The position numbers and the translations under genes are program-made. From Archaeoglobus sp. UBA234 (GTDB taxonomy: Archaea > Halobacteriota > Archaeoglobi > Archaeoglobales > Archaeoglobaceae), in contig DACH01000015.1 in the NCBI GenBank assembly GCA_002494625.1, positions 1-62,622 on the forward strand: DNA of 62,622 bases, given 5' to 3'. The notes beneath the pieces are model-generated. The model was not told the origin of the DNA and ran no database searches. It worked only from the letters and a program-made list of their open reading frames with translations. Shown in pieces: positions 1-8,737 of this stretch; position 1 is the stretch's first letter; the number at the start of each line of letters is the position of its first letter.

Positions 1-1079
1 GGTAGAGGGAGGGTGTAGAGGATTGTTGTCACCACTTCTACAGTCTGAGGGTATAGAAGGGGTGGGTTCCCGTAAAACACTCCTGCCAATCCGTCCACAT
101 TTGCAAATAGTGCGATTGCAAGGCTTCCCCAAGCTCCCCCGATTCCATGAATCGCCCATGCATCTAAGCTTTCATCCAGCCCGATCTTTATTCTGAAATC
201 CATTGCAAAGTAACAGATCACTCCAGCTATTAGCCCAATCAGAAGTGCTCCCTTGACATCAATAAATCCTGCAGCAGGAGTTACTGCAGCAAGACCTGCT
301 ATTGCTCCACTTATGATACCGAGTGAGGAGGGTTTTCCATTGATCCACCCGATAATCATCCACACAAGTGCTGCAACAACTGCCGAAACATTTGTAACGA
401 GAACTGCTCTTGCCGCTGTTTCATTGGCTGCAAGTGCACTACCACCATTGAATCCAAACCAGCCGAACCAGAGTAGGGCTCCCCCAAGCAATGTCATCGG
501 AATGTTATGGGGTTCAATGTTAATCTCCCCGAATTCCGTTCTTTTGCCTATAACTGCAGCGAGTGCAAGAGCTGAGAAACCGGAGCTGATATGAACAACT
601 ACTCCCCCTGCAAAATCAAGGGCTCCAAGCTGGGAGAGCCATCCTCCACCCCATAACCAGTGCGCAAAAGGAGTATAAACAAAGGTAACCCACAAAAAAC
701 CAAATAAAATGAAGCTGCTGATTTTAATCCTTTCCGCAACGGCTGAAATTATTATTGCGAGTGTAACAGCAGCAAACATCATCTGATAAATAACAAAGAC
801 AGAGTGAGGTATCCCTGTGTCAAGTTCACCTCCAGTTCCCTCGAGAAATGCATAGTCAAGATTTCCTATGAAACCACCAACATCCGAACCAAAAGACAGG
901 GAATAGCCGAATGTGACCCATTGGATTACAACGATAATCATTGATATAAATGCCAGTGTTATCATTGCAACGGCACTTTTCTTTCTCACCATACCTCCGT
1001 AGAAAAGTCCTACTGCGGGTATCATCAGCATTACAAGGGCAGAGGATACGAGTATCCATGCTGTATTTCCTGCATCCAT
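1..1079 (-). CDS. amt: Ammonium transporter Amt (C-terminus outside window)
   Basis: Amt/Mep/Rh-family ammonium channel of the cytoplasmic membrane. Reading the minus strand from ATG at 1079 gives about 359 hydrophobic residues starting MDAGNTAWILVSSALVMLM. Family landmarks are visible: the FYGGMVRKK segment after the first helix, an Asp-containing DFAGGVVVH stretch with the first pore histidine near residue 163, and DAWAIHGIGGAWGS with the second pore histidine near 311. A Shine-Dalgarno-like GGGTGAT lies just upstream of the start. The reading frame runs off the left edge, so the last helix and any downstream glnK (usual neighbour in archaea) cannot be seen. Divergent from the DUF1786 gene. 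Confidence 0.95.
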   Translation of the reverse strand, partial: MDAGNTAWILVSSALVMLMIPAVGLFYGGMVRKKSAVAMITLAFISMIIVVIQWVTFGYSLSFGSDVGGFIGNLDYAFLEGTGGELDTGIPHSVFVIYQMMFAAVTLAIIISAVAERIKISSFILFGFLWVTFVYTPFAHWLWGGGWLSQLGALDFAGGVVVHISSGFSALALAAVIGKRTEFGEINIEPHNIPMTLLGGALLWFGWFGFNGGSALAANETAARAVLVTNVSAVVAALVWMIIGWINGKPSSLGIISGAIAGLAAVTPAAGFIDVKGALLIGLIAGVICYFAMDFRIKIGLDESLDAWAIHGIGGAWGSLAIALFANVDGLAGVFYGNPPLLYPQTVEVVTTILYTLPL

Positions 1080-1298
1080 TTAACATCACCCTTTCAGGAA
1101 AATTCACCACTTTTTTTAACTGTTTTTAATACATTTTCACAAAATGGATGATTAGATTCATAATATCTCAGATATCGAAAAATAAACTAAAAAATTTTCA
1201 AAATTTGGAGGTAAAATCGGAAAAGCGAATAACACTATAGGATCGAAAGCAACGAGTGAATCAGTAAATCTGATATAACTCTCTGACAATCTGCCAGT

Positions 1299-2345
1299 AT
1301 GGCAGCTATCAAAGCCCTGACAGTTGATGTGGGAACTGGCACCCAGGACATCCTGCTCTATGAAAGCAACAAAAACATAAGAAACTGTCTTAAAATGATA
1401 CTTCCTTCTCCAACCCTTATTGTTGCAGAGAAAATAAAAGAAATGACTGAAAGGCAAAAAAATATCCTTCTAACAGGTTACACGATGGGAGGGGGACCCT
1501 CAACCTTTGCCATAAGAAAACACCTCGAAAGAGGGCTAAAGGTTACCTCTCTTCCTGAACCAGCCCTTACAATCAATGATGATATAAGGAAAGTTGAGGA
1601 GATGGGGGTTGAAATATCAAACAATCCTGAAAGAGAAGGTTTGGTTGAGGTTGAACTGAGAGATGTATTTATGAGAGAGTTCCACTCCTTTTTCGGTTCA
1701 ATTGGCATCGAAGTGCCAGATAAAGTTTTCTTAGCCGTTCAGGATCACGGCTTCTCTCCAGACATGAGCAACAGGAGGTTTAGATTCAGAGTTTTCGAGA
1801 AGACTCTGAGAGGTGGAAACCTTTACTCATTCTTCTACCATGAAGATGAGGTACCAGAGCATTTTAACAGGATGAAAAGTGCCCTGAAATCTATAAAAGA
1901 CTTCTCGGATGGGAAAGGACTCAAAATTGAGAGTTATGTTATTGACACGGTTTTTGCTGCCTTAATCGGAGCTATGACTGATTTGAAGAGGTTTCCTGCC
2001 TTCATAGTGAATTTCGGTAATTCTCACACGATTGGAGCTGTTGTAGATGAAGATGGGAGTGTTTTCTCCCTTTTCGAGCATCACACCTCCATAATGAGAA
2101 GAAAAGGCTCTGAAGGAGTTAAAAAATTTCTTGAGAGCTTTATTCATGGGAAAATAGATAACGAACAGGTCTTCGGAGAAGGGGGACATGGAGCTTTTGT
2201 AAAGGAAGTTGTTGAGGTGAGAGATTTCGTTGCAACCGGACCAAATGCTGAACTGAGCCCCTATAGAACAGCCAATCCGGCTGGTGATACGATGATAACA
2301 GGAAATGTGGGGATGATACATGCCTACTTACAGCGAAATGGATGA
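1299..2345 (+). CDS. DUF1786 family protein (ASKHA-like fold suspected)
   Basis: 348-residue protein matching the archaeal and bacterial DUF1786 family (COG4012), sometimes mislabelled as pyruvate formate-lyase activating enzyme; it has no radical SAM cysteine motif. The N-terminus carries DVGTGTQDILLY, which resembles the phosphate-1 loop of sugar kinase/Hsp70-type ATPases, and a second glycine-rich stretch near residue 240 (IVNFGNSHTIGAVV) resembles a second phosphate loop; that relationship is inference. A TATA-like ctgatataac sits about 25 nt before the ATG, suggesting a leaderless transcript. The last 26 nt overlap the following nuclease gene. Function is unknown. Confidence 0.8.
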   Translation: MAAIKALTVDVGTGTQDILLYESNKNIRNCLKMILPSPTLIVAEKIKEMTERQKNILLTGYTMGGGPSTFAIRKHLERGLKVTSLPEPALTINDDIRKVEEMGVEISNNPEREGLVEVELRDVFMREFHSFFGSIGIEVPDKVFLAVQDHGFSPDMSNRRFRFRVFEKTLRGGNLYSFFYHEDEVPEHFNRMKSALKSIKDFSDGKGLKIESYVIDTVFAALIGAMTDLKRFPAFIVNFGNSHTIGAVVDEDGSVFSLFEHHTSIMRRKGSEGVKKFLESFIHGKIDNEQVFGEGGHGAFVKEVVEVRDFVATGPNAELSPYRTANPAGDTMITGNVGMIHAYLQRNG

Positions 2346-2733
2346 GATTAGCTGGCAGGAGTTTGAGGAAGCTGTTAAAGAAATTTTTGAGAAAAACGAT
2401 TTCAGGACAGAATTCAGATTTGTCTTCAAAGATGAGGTAGGAAGAAGTGAAATTGATATAGTGGCAGAGAGATTCGGCACTCTCATAGGTGTGGATGCAA
2501 AAAGATACAACAAAAGCTGGAACAGAAAAAGTGCAATAAAAAGAGAGGCGTTGAAGCATGGAGAAAGGTGTAAAAGACTTTCCAGACTGAAAGAGAGAAA
2601 AGTAATACCCGTAATAGTCTCACTAATTGATGATTCTCTCATAAGCTACCAAGGGTGCATAATTGTTCCCTTTAATTCACTGAATGATTTCCTTGTAAAT
2701 TTCGAGTACTACATTGAAGAACTGGGTTACTGA
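2320..2733 (+). CDS. PD-(D/E)XK nuclease-like protein (Mrr/restriction endonuclease-like)
   Basis: 137-residue protein with the signature of a PD-(D/E)XK nuclease: an Asp in SEIDIVAERFG followed by a beta strand with GVDAKRYNKSW, giving the D...DxK arrangement of Mrr-type endonuclease domains. The N-terminal helix (residues 1-25) is typical of the fold. It lacks any DNA-recognition or methylase partner nearby, so it looks like a solitary housekeeping nuclease rather than a restriction system. The start is preceded by GGGGATGAT and lies inside the end of the DUF1786 gene (26-nt overlap), implying translational coupling. Confidence 0.65.
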   Translation: MPTYSEMDEISWQEFEEAVKEIFEKNDFRTEFRFVFKDEVGRSEIDIVAERFGTLIGVDAKRYNKSWNRKSAIKREALKHGERCKRLSRLKERKVIPVIVSLIDDSLISYQGCIIVPFNSLNDFLVNFEYYIEELGY

Positions 2734-2802
2734 ATTCTGCACTATCTGTCGAACACCAAAATGTTTTATTACAATCCGTCCAACCTGTAGAGAGGTGATT
2801 TT

Positions 2803-3084
2803 ATGATCACAAGAGATGATGTCCTGCACATATCTAAGCTAGCAAGAGTAAAACTTGGGGATAATGAGGTAGATAAGTTCAGAGAAGGGTTCCAGAGCAT
2901 TCTGGAGTACTTCGAGATCCTTGATGAAGTTAAAGATGATGTTGAACCCACCTTTCAGGTTTTACCTATTAAGAATGTCTTCAGAGACGATTCCATTAAG
3001 GAGTCTCTTGAGAGAAAGGAAGTCCTCATGAATGCAAAACATGTTGAAAATGGATACTTTAAGGGACCGAGAATAGTTGATTAG
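2803..3084 (+). CDS. gatC: Asp-tRNA(Asn)/Glu-tRNA(Gln) amidotransferase subunit GatC
   Basis: 93-residue GatC, the small belt-like subunit that stabilises GatA on GatB in the tRNA-dependent amidotransferase. Family features are the N-terminal ITRDDVLHISKLARVKL helix, a central FQSILEYFEILDEV segment and the VEPTFQVLP loop. The length is normal. A strong GAGGTGAT ribosome-binding site precedes the ATG. It leads a tight plus-strand cluster, gatC-gatA-sepS-nfi, with gatA starting 19 nt after the gatC stop. gatB is not in the window. In euryarchaea GatCAB normally makes Asn-tRNA(Asn) while GatDE makes Gln-tRNA(Gln). Confidence 0.92.
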   Translation: MITRDDVLHISKLARVKLGDNEVDKFREGFQSILEYFEILDEVKDDVEPTFQVLPIKNVFRDDSIKESLERKEVLMNAKHVENGYFKGPRIVD

Positions 3085-3103
3085 CTGATTAGCTGGTGAT
3101 CAT

Positions 3104-4453
3104 ATGATTACTATATCGGAATGGAAAGAGATGTCTAAGGAGGAAACTCTTGCAGAATTGCTTGAAAGGATTGAAAAGAGCAAACTCAATGCCTTCATCA
3201 CAGTGAATGAAAGAGCAATTGAGGATTTTAAAAAGCCGGAAAATGGTAAACTTGCTGGCATTCCAGTTGCTGTTAAAGATAACATCTCCACAAAAGGTAT
3301 GTTGACGACATGTGCATCAAAGATCCTTCACAACTATATTCCTCCCTTCGATGCACATGTGGTTGAGAGACTCAAGCAGGAGGGGGCAGTAATCATAGGC
3401 AAGACGAATATGGATGAGTTTGCGATGGGCACAACAACAGAGACTTCCTATTTTGGAGTGGTCAGAAATCCCCACGATCTGGATAGAGTTGCAGGAGGGA
3501 GCAGTGGAGGTAGTGCTGCATGTGTGGCAGCAGGTGAGAGTGTACTCTCCTTGGGAAGTGACACAGGAGGAAGCATAAGGTGTCCAGCAAGCTTCTGCGG
3601 TGTTTATGGGTTAAAACCAACCTATGGACTTGTTTCTAGGTATGGTTTGATTCCATATGCCAACAGTCTGGAGCAGATAGGTCCATTTGCAGCCTGTGTG
3701 GATGATTTAGCACTTTTGCTTGAGGTAATTGCCGGAAAGGACGAAAGAGACTCCACAAGTGCAGGAAAAGGCTTTAAATTCAAACCAGAAAACAGGAGTT
3801 ACAGAATTGGCATCATCAAAGAAATGACAGGAGACGAGCATGTGATATCATCTTTCAATGAGGCTGTGGAGCTTATAAAGAGAGAGCATGAGGTAGAAGA
3901 GGTTTCAATGCCATCCTTCAAATACGCTCTCGCTGCCTATTATATAATAGCCATGAGTGAAGCATCATCAAACCTGGCAAGATACGATGGTGTGAGATAT
4001 GGGTTATCACTGGATGAGCTAACATCCTGGAACGAGTACTTTTCAAGGGTAAGGGCTGAAGGCTTCGGAGATGAGGTGAAGAGGAGAATCATGCTTGGCA
4101 GTTATGCACTTTCAGCAGGATATTATGGTAAATACTATCTCAAAGCTCTGAAAGTCAGAACGCTCGTTATAGATGACTTCAAAAAAGCTCTCGGCAAATA
4201 CGACATCCTGATCTCTCCTACTATGCCCTCCCTCCCATTCAGAATAGGTGAGCTTGCAGACCCGCTGACAATGTACAAAGCAGATGTTAATACAGTTCCG
4301 ATAAATCTTTCAGGAATTCCATCTCTTTCGATGCCCATTTTTGAGAGGAAAGGGCTTCCGGTTGGACTGCAGATTATGGCAAACTATTTTGAGGAGAACA
4401 GAATTCTCTCCTTCGCAAAGTGGCTTGAGGAAAAAATTAAGGCTGTCAGCTAA
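3104..4453 (+). CDS. gatA: Asp-tRNA(Asn)/Glu-tRNA(Gln) amidotransferase subunit GatA
   Basis: 449-residue amidase-signature subunit that hydrolyses glutamine or asparagine and channels ammonia to GatB. The catalytic triad is readable: Lys58 in GIPVAVKDNIS, the cis-serine of GGSSGGSAA near residue 133 and the nucleophile of GSDTGGSIRCPASFCG near residue 157. The length is slightly short of bacterial GatA (about 480), as usual in archaea. A GGTGAT ribosome-binding site overlaps the spacer after gatC. It is followed after 8 nt by sepS. The C-terminal NLSGIPSLSMPIF and GLPVGLQIM motifs are intact, so the gene appears functional. Confidence 0.95.
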   Translation: MITISEWKEMSKEETLAELLERIEKSKLNAFITVNERAIEDFKKPENGKLAGIPVAVKDNISTKGMLTTCASKILHNYIPPFDAHVVERLKQEGAVIIGKTNMDEFAMGTTTETSYFGVVRNPHDLDRVAGGSSGGSAACVAAGESVLSLGSDTGGSIRCPASFCGVYGLKPTYGLVSRYGLIPYANSLEQIGPFAACVDDLALLLEVIAGKDERDSTSAGKGFKFKPENRSYRIGIIKEMTGDEHVISSFNEAVELIKREHEVEEVSMPSFKYALAAYYIIAMSEASSNLARYDGVRYGLSLDELTSWNEYFSRVRAEGFGDEVKRRIMLGSYALSAGYYGKYYLKALKVRTLVIDDFKKALGKYDILISPTMPSLPFRIGELADPLTMYKADVNTVPINLSGIPSLSMPIFERKGLPVGLQIMANYFEENRILSFAKWLEEKIKAVS

Positions 4454-4461
4454 GGGATAAA

Positions 4462-6075
4462 ATGAGGTTTGATGCAAGGAAATATAAAAGACTCACAGAA
4501 GAGGATTTCGAGGATGCATGGGAAAGGGGGAAGGAAATCCTTACACCCAGGAATCTCAACCAGATTTTTCCACGATACAGCTACATGCTTGGAGAAGAGC
4601 ATCCCCTCTTCAGAACAATAAACGATTTAAGGAGAGCTTACATCTCCCTTGGATTCAAAGAAGTTGTGAATCCGGTAATTGTTGAGGATGTCCATGTCAG
4701 AAGGCAGTTTGGAAAAGAGGCAAATGCTGTTCTTGACAGGTGCTTCTATCTTGCTTCACTGCCAAGACCCAACATAGGAATCTCGGCAGAGAGGATCTCT
4801 GAAATAGAAAAAATCACGGGGAAGAACCTAAACGAGAGTGAAATTGAATCTCTAAAAACAGTCTTTCACGATTTTAAGAAAGGAAAGATAGATGGCGATG
4901 ATTTGAGCTACGAAATTGCCAGATCTCTCCAGGTAAGCGATTTAAAGGCTGTTGAAATTCTTGATAATGTCTTTCCCGAGTTCAGGGATCTGAAACCTGA
5001 ACCTGAATCTTTAACTCTCAGAAGTCACATGACGACAGGCTGGTTCATCACTCTCAGCAAAATATCTGACCGCCTGCCTCTCCCGATAAGACTTTTCAGT
5101 ATTGACAGATGCTTCAGAAAAGAACAGGGGGAGGATGCGACAAGACTCTATACTTATTTCTCTGCAAGCTGTGTGGTGGTGGATGAGGATGTGAGTGTTG
5201 ACGAGGGTAAAGCTGTAGCAGAAGGTTTGCTCAGACAGTTCGGGTTCAAAAAGTTCAGGTTCAGACCTGATGAGAAGAGAAGCAAGTATTACATCCCCGG
5301 AACACAGACAGAAGTTTTTGCCTTCCATCCAAAAATTGTTGGCTCAAGCACAAAGTACAGTGATGGCTGGATAGAGATCGCCACATTTGGTATTTACAGC
5401 CCCACAGCCCTGGCACAGTATGATGTGGAGTATCCTGTCATGAACCTGGGGTTGGGGGTGGAGAGACTGACGATGATTCTATACAACTTCCCGGATGTCA
5501 GAGAACTCGTCTATCCCTGGATATACGGGAAGGTCGATTTATCTGATATGGATATAGCCAGAGCCATAAAGCTTAAAGATGTGCCCCTCACCCTTGACGG
5601 CCTCAAAATTGCTGAAAAGATAATGGAAACCGCTTTGAACAACGCAAATCTTAGAGGTCCGACTGAGGTTACAGCTTTTGAGGGTGAACTTTACGGAAAG
5701 AAAATCAGGGTAAGCATAGTTGAGAAGGAAGAGAATGTCAGGCTTTGCGGGCCTGCTTTTTCGAATGAGGTTGTGATCTATCAGGGAAGTGTACTCGGTG
5801 TGCCAAAAACCGACAAATGGAGCCATGTTTTCGAGCATGGATTTTCAACAGGGATCAGGTACATAGATTCCTTTGCCCACATGGCTGCCCGAAGGATTGA
5901 GGAAGCGGTTGCAATGGATGAGGGGGAGGTTGAGGTCAGGGTGAGAATGGTTGAGAGTCTTACTGACATCAATCTCACACTGCAGGACAACATCAGAAGG
6001 TACATTATATCCACCGGGGGCAAAATTGATGTCAGGGGGCCCATGTTCGTTGCTGTAAGGCTTGAGGTAGAATGA
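4462..6075 (+). CDS. sepS: O-phosphoserine--tRNA(Cys) ligase SepRS
   Basis: 537-residue class II aminoacyl-tRNA synthetase that attaches O-phosphoserine to tRNA(Cys), the first step of tRNA-dependent cysteine formation in methanogens and Archaeoglobus. Class II features are seen: RSHMTTGWFITLS (substrate-binding region around residue 190), the motif 2 region IDRCFRKEQGEDATRLYTYF and motif 3 GLGVERLTMILYNFPD. Length and the N-terminal DARKYKRLTEEDFEDAWERG agree with the family. The partner enzyme SepCysS is not in this window. It is 8 nt downstream of gatA and its last 4 nt overlap nfi (ATGA), so four genes form a likely operon. Confidence 0.93.
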   Translation: MRFDARKYKRLTEEDFEDAWERGKEILTPRNLNQIFPRYSYMLGEEHPLFRTINDLRRAYISLGFKEVVNPVIVEDVHVRRQFGKEANAVLDRCFYLASLPRPNIGISAERISEIEKITGKNLNESEIESLKTVFHDFKKGKIDGDDLSYEIARSLQVSDLKAVEILDNVFPEFRDLKPEPESLTLRSHMTTGWFITLSKISDRLPLPIRLFSIDRCFRKEQGEDATRLYTYFSASCVVVDEDVSVDEGKAVAEGLLRQFGFKKFRFRPDEKRSKYYIPGTQTEVFAFHPKIVGSSTKYSDGWIEIATFGIYSPTALAQYDVEYPVMNLGLGVERLTMILYNFPDVRELVYPWIYGKVDLSDMDIARAIKLKDVPLTLDGLKIAEKIMETALNNANLRGPTEVTAFEGELYGKKIRVSIVEKEENVRLCGPAFSNEVVIYQGSVLGVPKTDKWSHVFEHGFSTGIRYIDSFAHMAARRIEEAVAMDEGEVEVRVRMVESLTDINLTLQDNIRRYIISTGGKIDVRGPMFVAVRLEVE

Positions 6076-6755
6076 GGACGGATGCAAAAATTGACCTTGA
6101 AAAACTCAAAAAAATTCAGGAAGAAATTGCTGAATCCATAATCCTCGAAGATTTGATAAGCTTTGAAAACATCAGATATGTGGCCGGTATCGATCAATCC
6201 TTTCTTGATTTTAAAGAGCCAAACATGGTTATTTCGACCTGTGCCCTTCTCGACTTCAGAACACTGAAAACAATCAGAATCGAAACAGTGGTTGAGGAGG
6301 TCAATTTCCCTTATATTCCAGGATATCTCATGTTCAGAGAGGGTGAAGGAGCCTTAAAGGCTATCGAAAGGACTATCACAGACAGAGATAAAACGATCAT
6401 CTTAGTGGATGGCAGCGGTATTGCACACCCAAGAAAGTCAGGACTTGCAAGCTACATAGGATTGAAAGCAGAAATACCTGCAGTTGGGGTGACAAAAAAA
6501 AGGCTTGTGGGTGAGCATGAGGAGCCCGAAAAACCAGGAGAGGCTAAACCACTTCACTACAACTCTGAAATAGTAGGTTACGCTCTCAAAACCTGCAAGA
6601 GATGCAGACCAATTTATGTCTCACCCGGGTGCCATATATCATTGCAGCAATCTTTGGAAGTTGTTAAATCCTGTCTCAAGGGTTATAAACTGCCAGAACC
6701 CATAAGAATTGCCGATAAAGTGTCAAAAGAGAGGAGAAAGGAGTTTGTAGGGTGA
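6072..6755 (+). CDS. nfi: Endonuclease V (deoxyinosine 3' endonuclease)
   Basis: 227-residue endonuclease V, which nicks DNA (and in some lineages RNA) one nucleotide 3' of deaminated adenine. Hallmarks are the VAGIDQSF catalytic strand near residue 37, the FPYIPGYLMFREGE motif that recognises the lesion strand, the second catalytic Asp in ILVDGSGIAHPR and GVTKKRLVGE. The C-terminal YVSPGCHISLQQSLEVV block is also intact. The length is typical. The start overlaps the sepS stop by 4 nt, showing translational coupling; the functional link between base-deamination repair and tRNA charging is not obvious. Confidence 0.92.
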   Translation: MRTDAKIDLEKLKKIQEEIAESIILEDLISFENIRYVAGIDQSFLDFKEPNMVISTCALLDFRTLKTIRIETVVEEVNFPYIPGYLMFREGEGALKAIERTITDRDKTIILVDGSGIAHPRKSGLASYIGLKAEIPAVGVTKKRLVGEHEEPEKPGEAKPLHYNSEIVGYALKTCKRCRPIYVSPGCHISLQQSLEVVKSCLKGYKLPEPIRIADKVSKERRKEFVG

Positions 6756-6802
6756 GATGATAATTCAAAAGAGTTAATTAATCATCAGATGAGGGAGTAA
6801 AG

Positions 6803-7495
6803 ATGGAAATTGTTAGAATTGGGGACGCTCTTGAACTTGCTGAGGAGATTGAGGTAACACTTTACATAAATGGTCTCCCCTCACACTTAATGTGCACACC
6901 AGGAAATCTCGAAGAGCTTGCAGTGGGGTTCGTTGTATCTGAAGGATTGATCGACAGAAGAGATGCAGGAAAAATCAAGGTAGATGTGGTGGATAATCAG
7001 ATTTTCGTTGATGTCGATGCTGATTCTTTCGTGCTGGAGCTCAGGAGCTCTGGATGTGTTGGTGTTTTCAGAGAGGGAGAGGTTCTTCCACCGGTTGAAA
7101 GCGATGAGAGATTCAAATTGAGGGAGCTGAAAGAACATCTGAAAGTAATTGAGATTGAAGACTACAGAAGAACAAGGGGTTACCATACTGCCGCAATAAT
7201 CTCCAGAGATTCTTTTATAAGAAGAATGGATGTGGGAAGGCACAATGCAGTTGATAAAGCAATTGGAGCAGCAATTATAGAAGGTATAAATCCCTCAAAG
7301 TCCTTTCTTCTGCTTTCTGGAAGGATAAGCAGAGGTATTGCTGCAAAGGCTGTTAGAGCGGGGATACCTCTTGTTGTCTCAAAAGCATCAGTCCTTGATT
7401 CCGCCATAGATGTCTGCAGAAAAACCGGGCTTTCGATTGTTTCATTTGCTTCCGGTATCGCGGTGGCTGGAGGGGCTTTAATTCTTGAGGAGTGA
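6803..7495 (+). CDS. fdhD: Formate dehydrogenase accessory sulfurtransferase FdhD
   Basis: 230-residue FdhD, which passes sulfur from a cysteine desulfurase to the bis-MGD molybdenum/tungsten cofactor of formate dehydrogenases. The family blocks HLMCTPGNLEELAVGF, RGYHTAA, DVGRHNAVDKAIG and SGRISRGIAAKAV are all present. The loop that in Escherichia coli holds two cysteines (CxxC) here reads RSSGCVG with one cysteine only, which is common outside proteobacteria. An SD-like gagggag precedes the ATG. Spacing of 47 nt from nfi allows co-transcription. No formate dehydrogenase is in the window; moaC at 41 kb serves the same cofactor. Confidence 0.93.
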   Translation: MEIVRIGDALELAEEIEVTLYINGLPSHLMCTPGNLEELAVGFVVSEGLIDRRDAGKIKVDVVDNQIFVDVDADSFVLELRSSGCVGVFREGEVLPPVESDERFKLRELKEHLKVIEIEDYRRTRGYHTAAIISRDSFIRRMDVGRHNAVDKAIGAAIIEGINPSKSFLLLSGRISRGIAAKAVRAGIPLVVSKASVLDSAIDVCRKTGLSIVSFASGIAVAGGALILEE

Positions 7496-7552
7496 AACAA
7501 GGAGGAAACGAGGAAGTATCGGTGAAACCAACGATAAAATCAGTTAAAAGTA

Positions 7553-8134
7553 CTACCCAAGAACTTTTACAACTACCTTGGAAGACAGATCCTCCTGTAC
7601 TCTGAACTCCTCTCCATTGATGTAAATATCATCTCCTCGCTTCTCGATAATATTTCCAGGCTCAAAACCAAGTTTTCTCATAATGAGGGGGGAGACAACC
7701 ACTTCAAGCCTCCCTTCAGGAGCCTGATTCAGAAGGTAAAAGCTTCTGTCACACTCTCTGCATGCAGAACAGTCAGATGATGCAATAAGCATGCAGATTC
7801 TATCAGCAATATCTTCATTGACATGGTGCTCAAGCTCACAGCTCAGTTTATGTGCCTCCTCTCTGTCAAGTCCGAGAAATTCAGTAAAAAATGCCTCAAA
7901 AATTCTGTGGAATTTTTTTATTCTTTTCGCAACACTCAAACCCTTATCAGTTAAAACAGCTCCATAGTATGGCTGATATTCAATGTATCCCTTGTCACTC
8001 AGTTTCAAAAGCATCTCTGTCACACTCGATGGCTTCACACCCAGCTTTCCAGCTAAATCATTTGTCCTCACTGCCTTTTTCGTCTCCTGCTGGAGGTCAT
8101 AAATAGCCTCGAGATACTCTTCTGTCCTTTCCAC
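7553..8134 (-). CDS. DtxR/MntR-family metal-dependent transcriptional repressor
   Basis: 193-residue DtxR-type regulator with an N-terminal winged helix (TEEYLEAIYDLQQ, then LAGKLGVKPSSVTEMLLKLSDKGYIEY), a dimerisation/metal-binding domain containing LSCELEHHVNEDIADRI and a C-terminal SH3-like FeoA domain from about residue 120. Cysteines in SDCSACRECDRSFY form a cluster seen in archaeal members that may tune metal sensing. It starts with GTG; a TATA-like ccttaaacc 20 nt upstream fits a leaderless transcript, so it may be transcribed separately from the hydrolase gene 32 nt upstream. The likely role is iron or manganese homeostasis; targets cannot be named. Confidence 0.88.
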   Translation of the reverse strand: MERTEEYLEAIYDLQQETKKAVRTNDLAGKLGVKPSSVTEMLLKLSDKGYIEYQPYYGAVLTDKGLSVAKRIKKFHRIFEAFFTEFLGLDREEAHKLSCELEHHVNEDIADRICMLIASSDCSACRECDRSFYLLNQAPEGRLEVVVSPLIMRKLGFEPGNIIEKRGDDIYINGEEFRVQEDLSSKVVVKVLG

Positions 8135-8166
8135 AAAATAATCTGGGTTTAAGGATTAGATATGTT

Positions 8167-8733
8167 TTACTCTTCAGGCATAATAGAGTCAAAAAACTCC
8201 CTCACATTTCTGGAAAGAACATCGAATTTACCAAAGTAGAAGTGATCAGTATCAAGTTCTAAGGAGTGCTCTGGTCTCAACCACTCCACTATATCTCTGG
8301 ATTCCTCTAAGGGAACGATCTGATCATTTTTTGCATATATTACAAGCTTTGGTACATTATAGTTCACGAGTTCGATTGAATCGATTTTTCTCAAAGGAGA
8401 TATGAGAACAAGAGCATCACAATGTTCCGAAATGTTTGAAGCCACTACACTTCCGAAGGAGTAACCCAGCAAGCCAACATGCGCATGTCTTGCCCTCAAA
8501 TGAAGTATGCACTTCCTGGCATCCTCTACTTCTCCCTTTCCCATCCTGAAGGGTTTGCCGTAATCGAAACGGAGAGTTGAATAGCCTGCTTTTCTAAGCT
8601 CATCCGCAATCCTCTCGAGTCTTATATCGAATCTGCTTCCACCCATCTCTGGATGTGGTGGGCAGAGGAGTACTGCATTCTCCCCCCTGATATCGTAGCT
8701 CGCATTGATGCCAAGAATGTTCACCTCGGCCAT
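8167..8733 (-). CDS. Alpha/beta hydrolase (serine esterase/peptidase-like)
   Basis: 188-residue compact alpha/beta hydrolase. The nucleophile elbow is GYSFGS, the acid is in YAKNDQIVP and the histidine in DTDHFYFG, so a complete Ser-Asp-His triad is present; LLCPPHPEMGGSRFD near residue 25 resembles the oxyanion loop of the COG2945 group. I chose ATG at 8733 because GGGGTGATT lies just upstream and this leaves a 4-nt gap after the glutaredoxin-HEAT gene; an upstream ATG at 8757 would overlap that gene. The substrate is unknown. It is the third gene of a TPR / glutaredoxin-HEAT / hydrolase operon. Confidence 0.85.
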   Translation of the reverse strand: MAEVNILGINASYDIRGENAVLLCPPHPEMGGSRFDIRLERIADELRKAGYSTLRFDYGKPFRMGKGEVEDARKCILHLRARHAHVGLLGYSFGSVVASNISEHCDALVLISPLRKIDSIELVNYNVPKLVIYAKNDQIVPLEESRDIVEWLRPEHSLELDTDHFYFGKFDVLSRNVREFFDSIMPEE

Positions 8734-8737
8734 CCAA

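Noticed and set aside
253..594. 113-codon plus-strand open frame inside the amt gene
   Set aside because: It is the antisense shadow of a clearly coding Amt sequence with both pore histidines.
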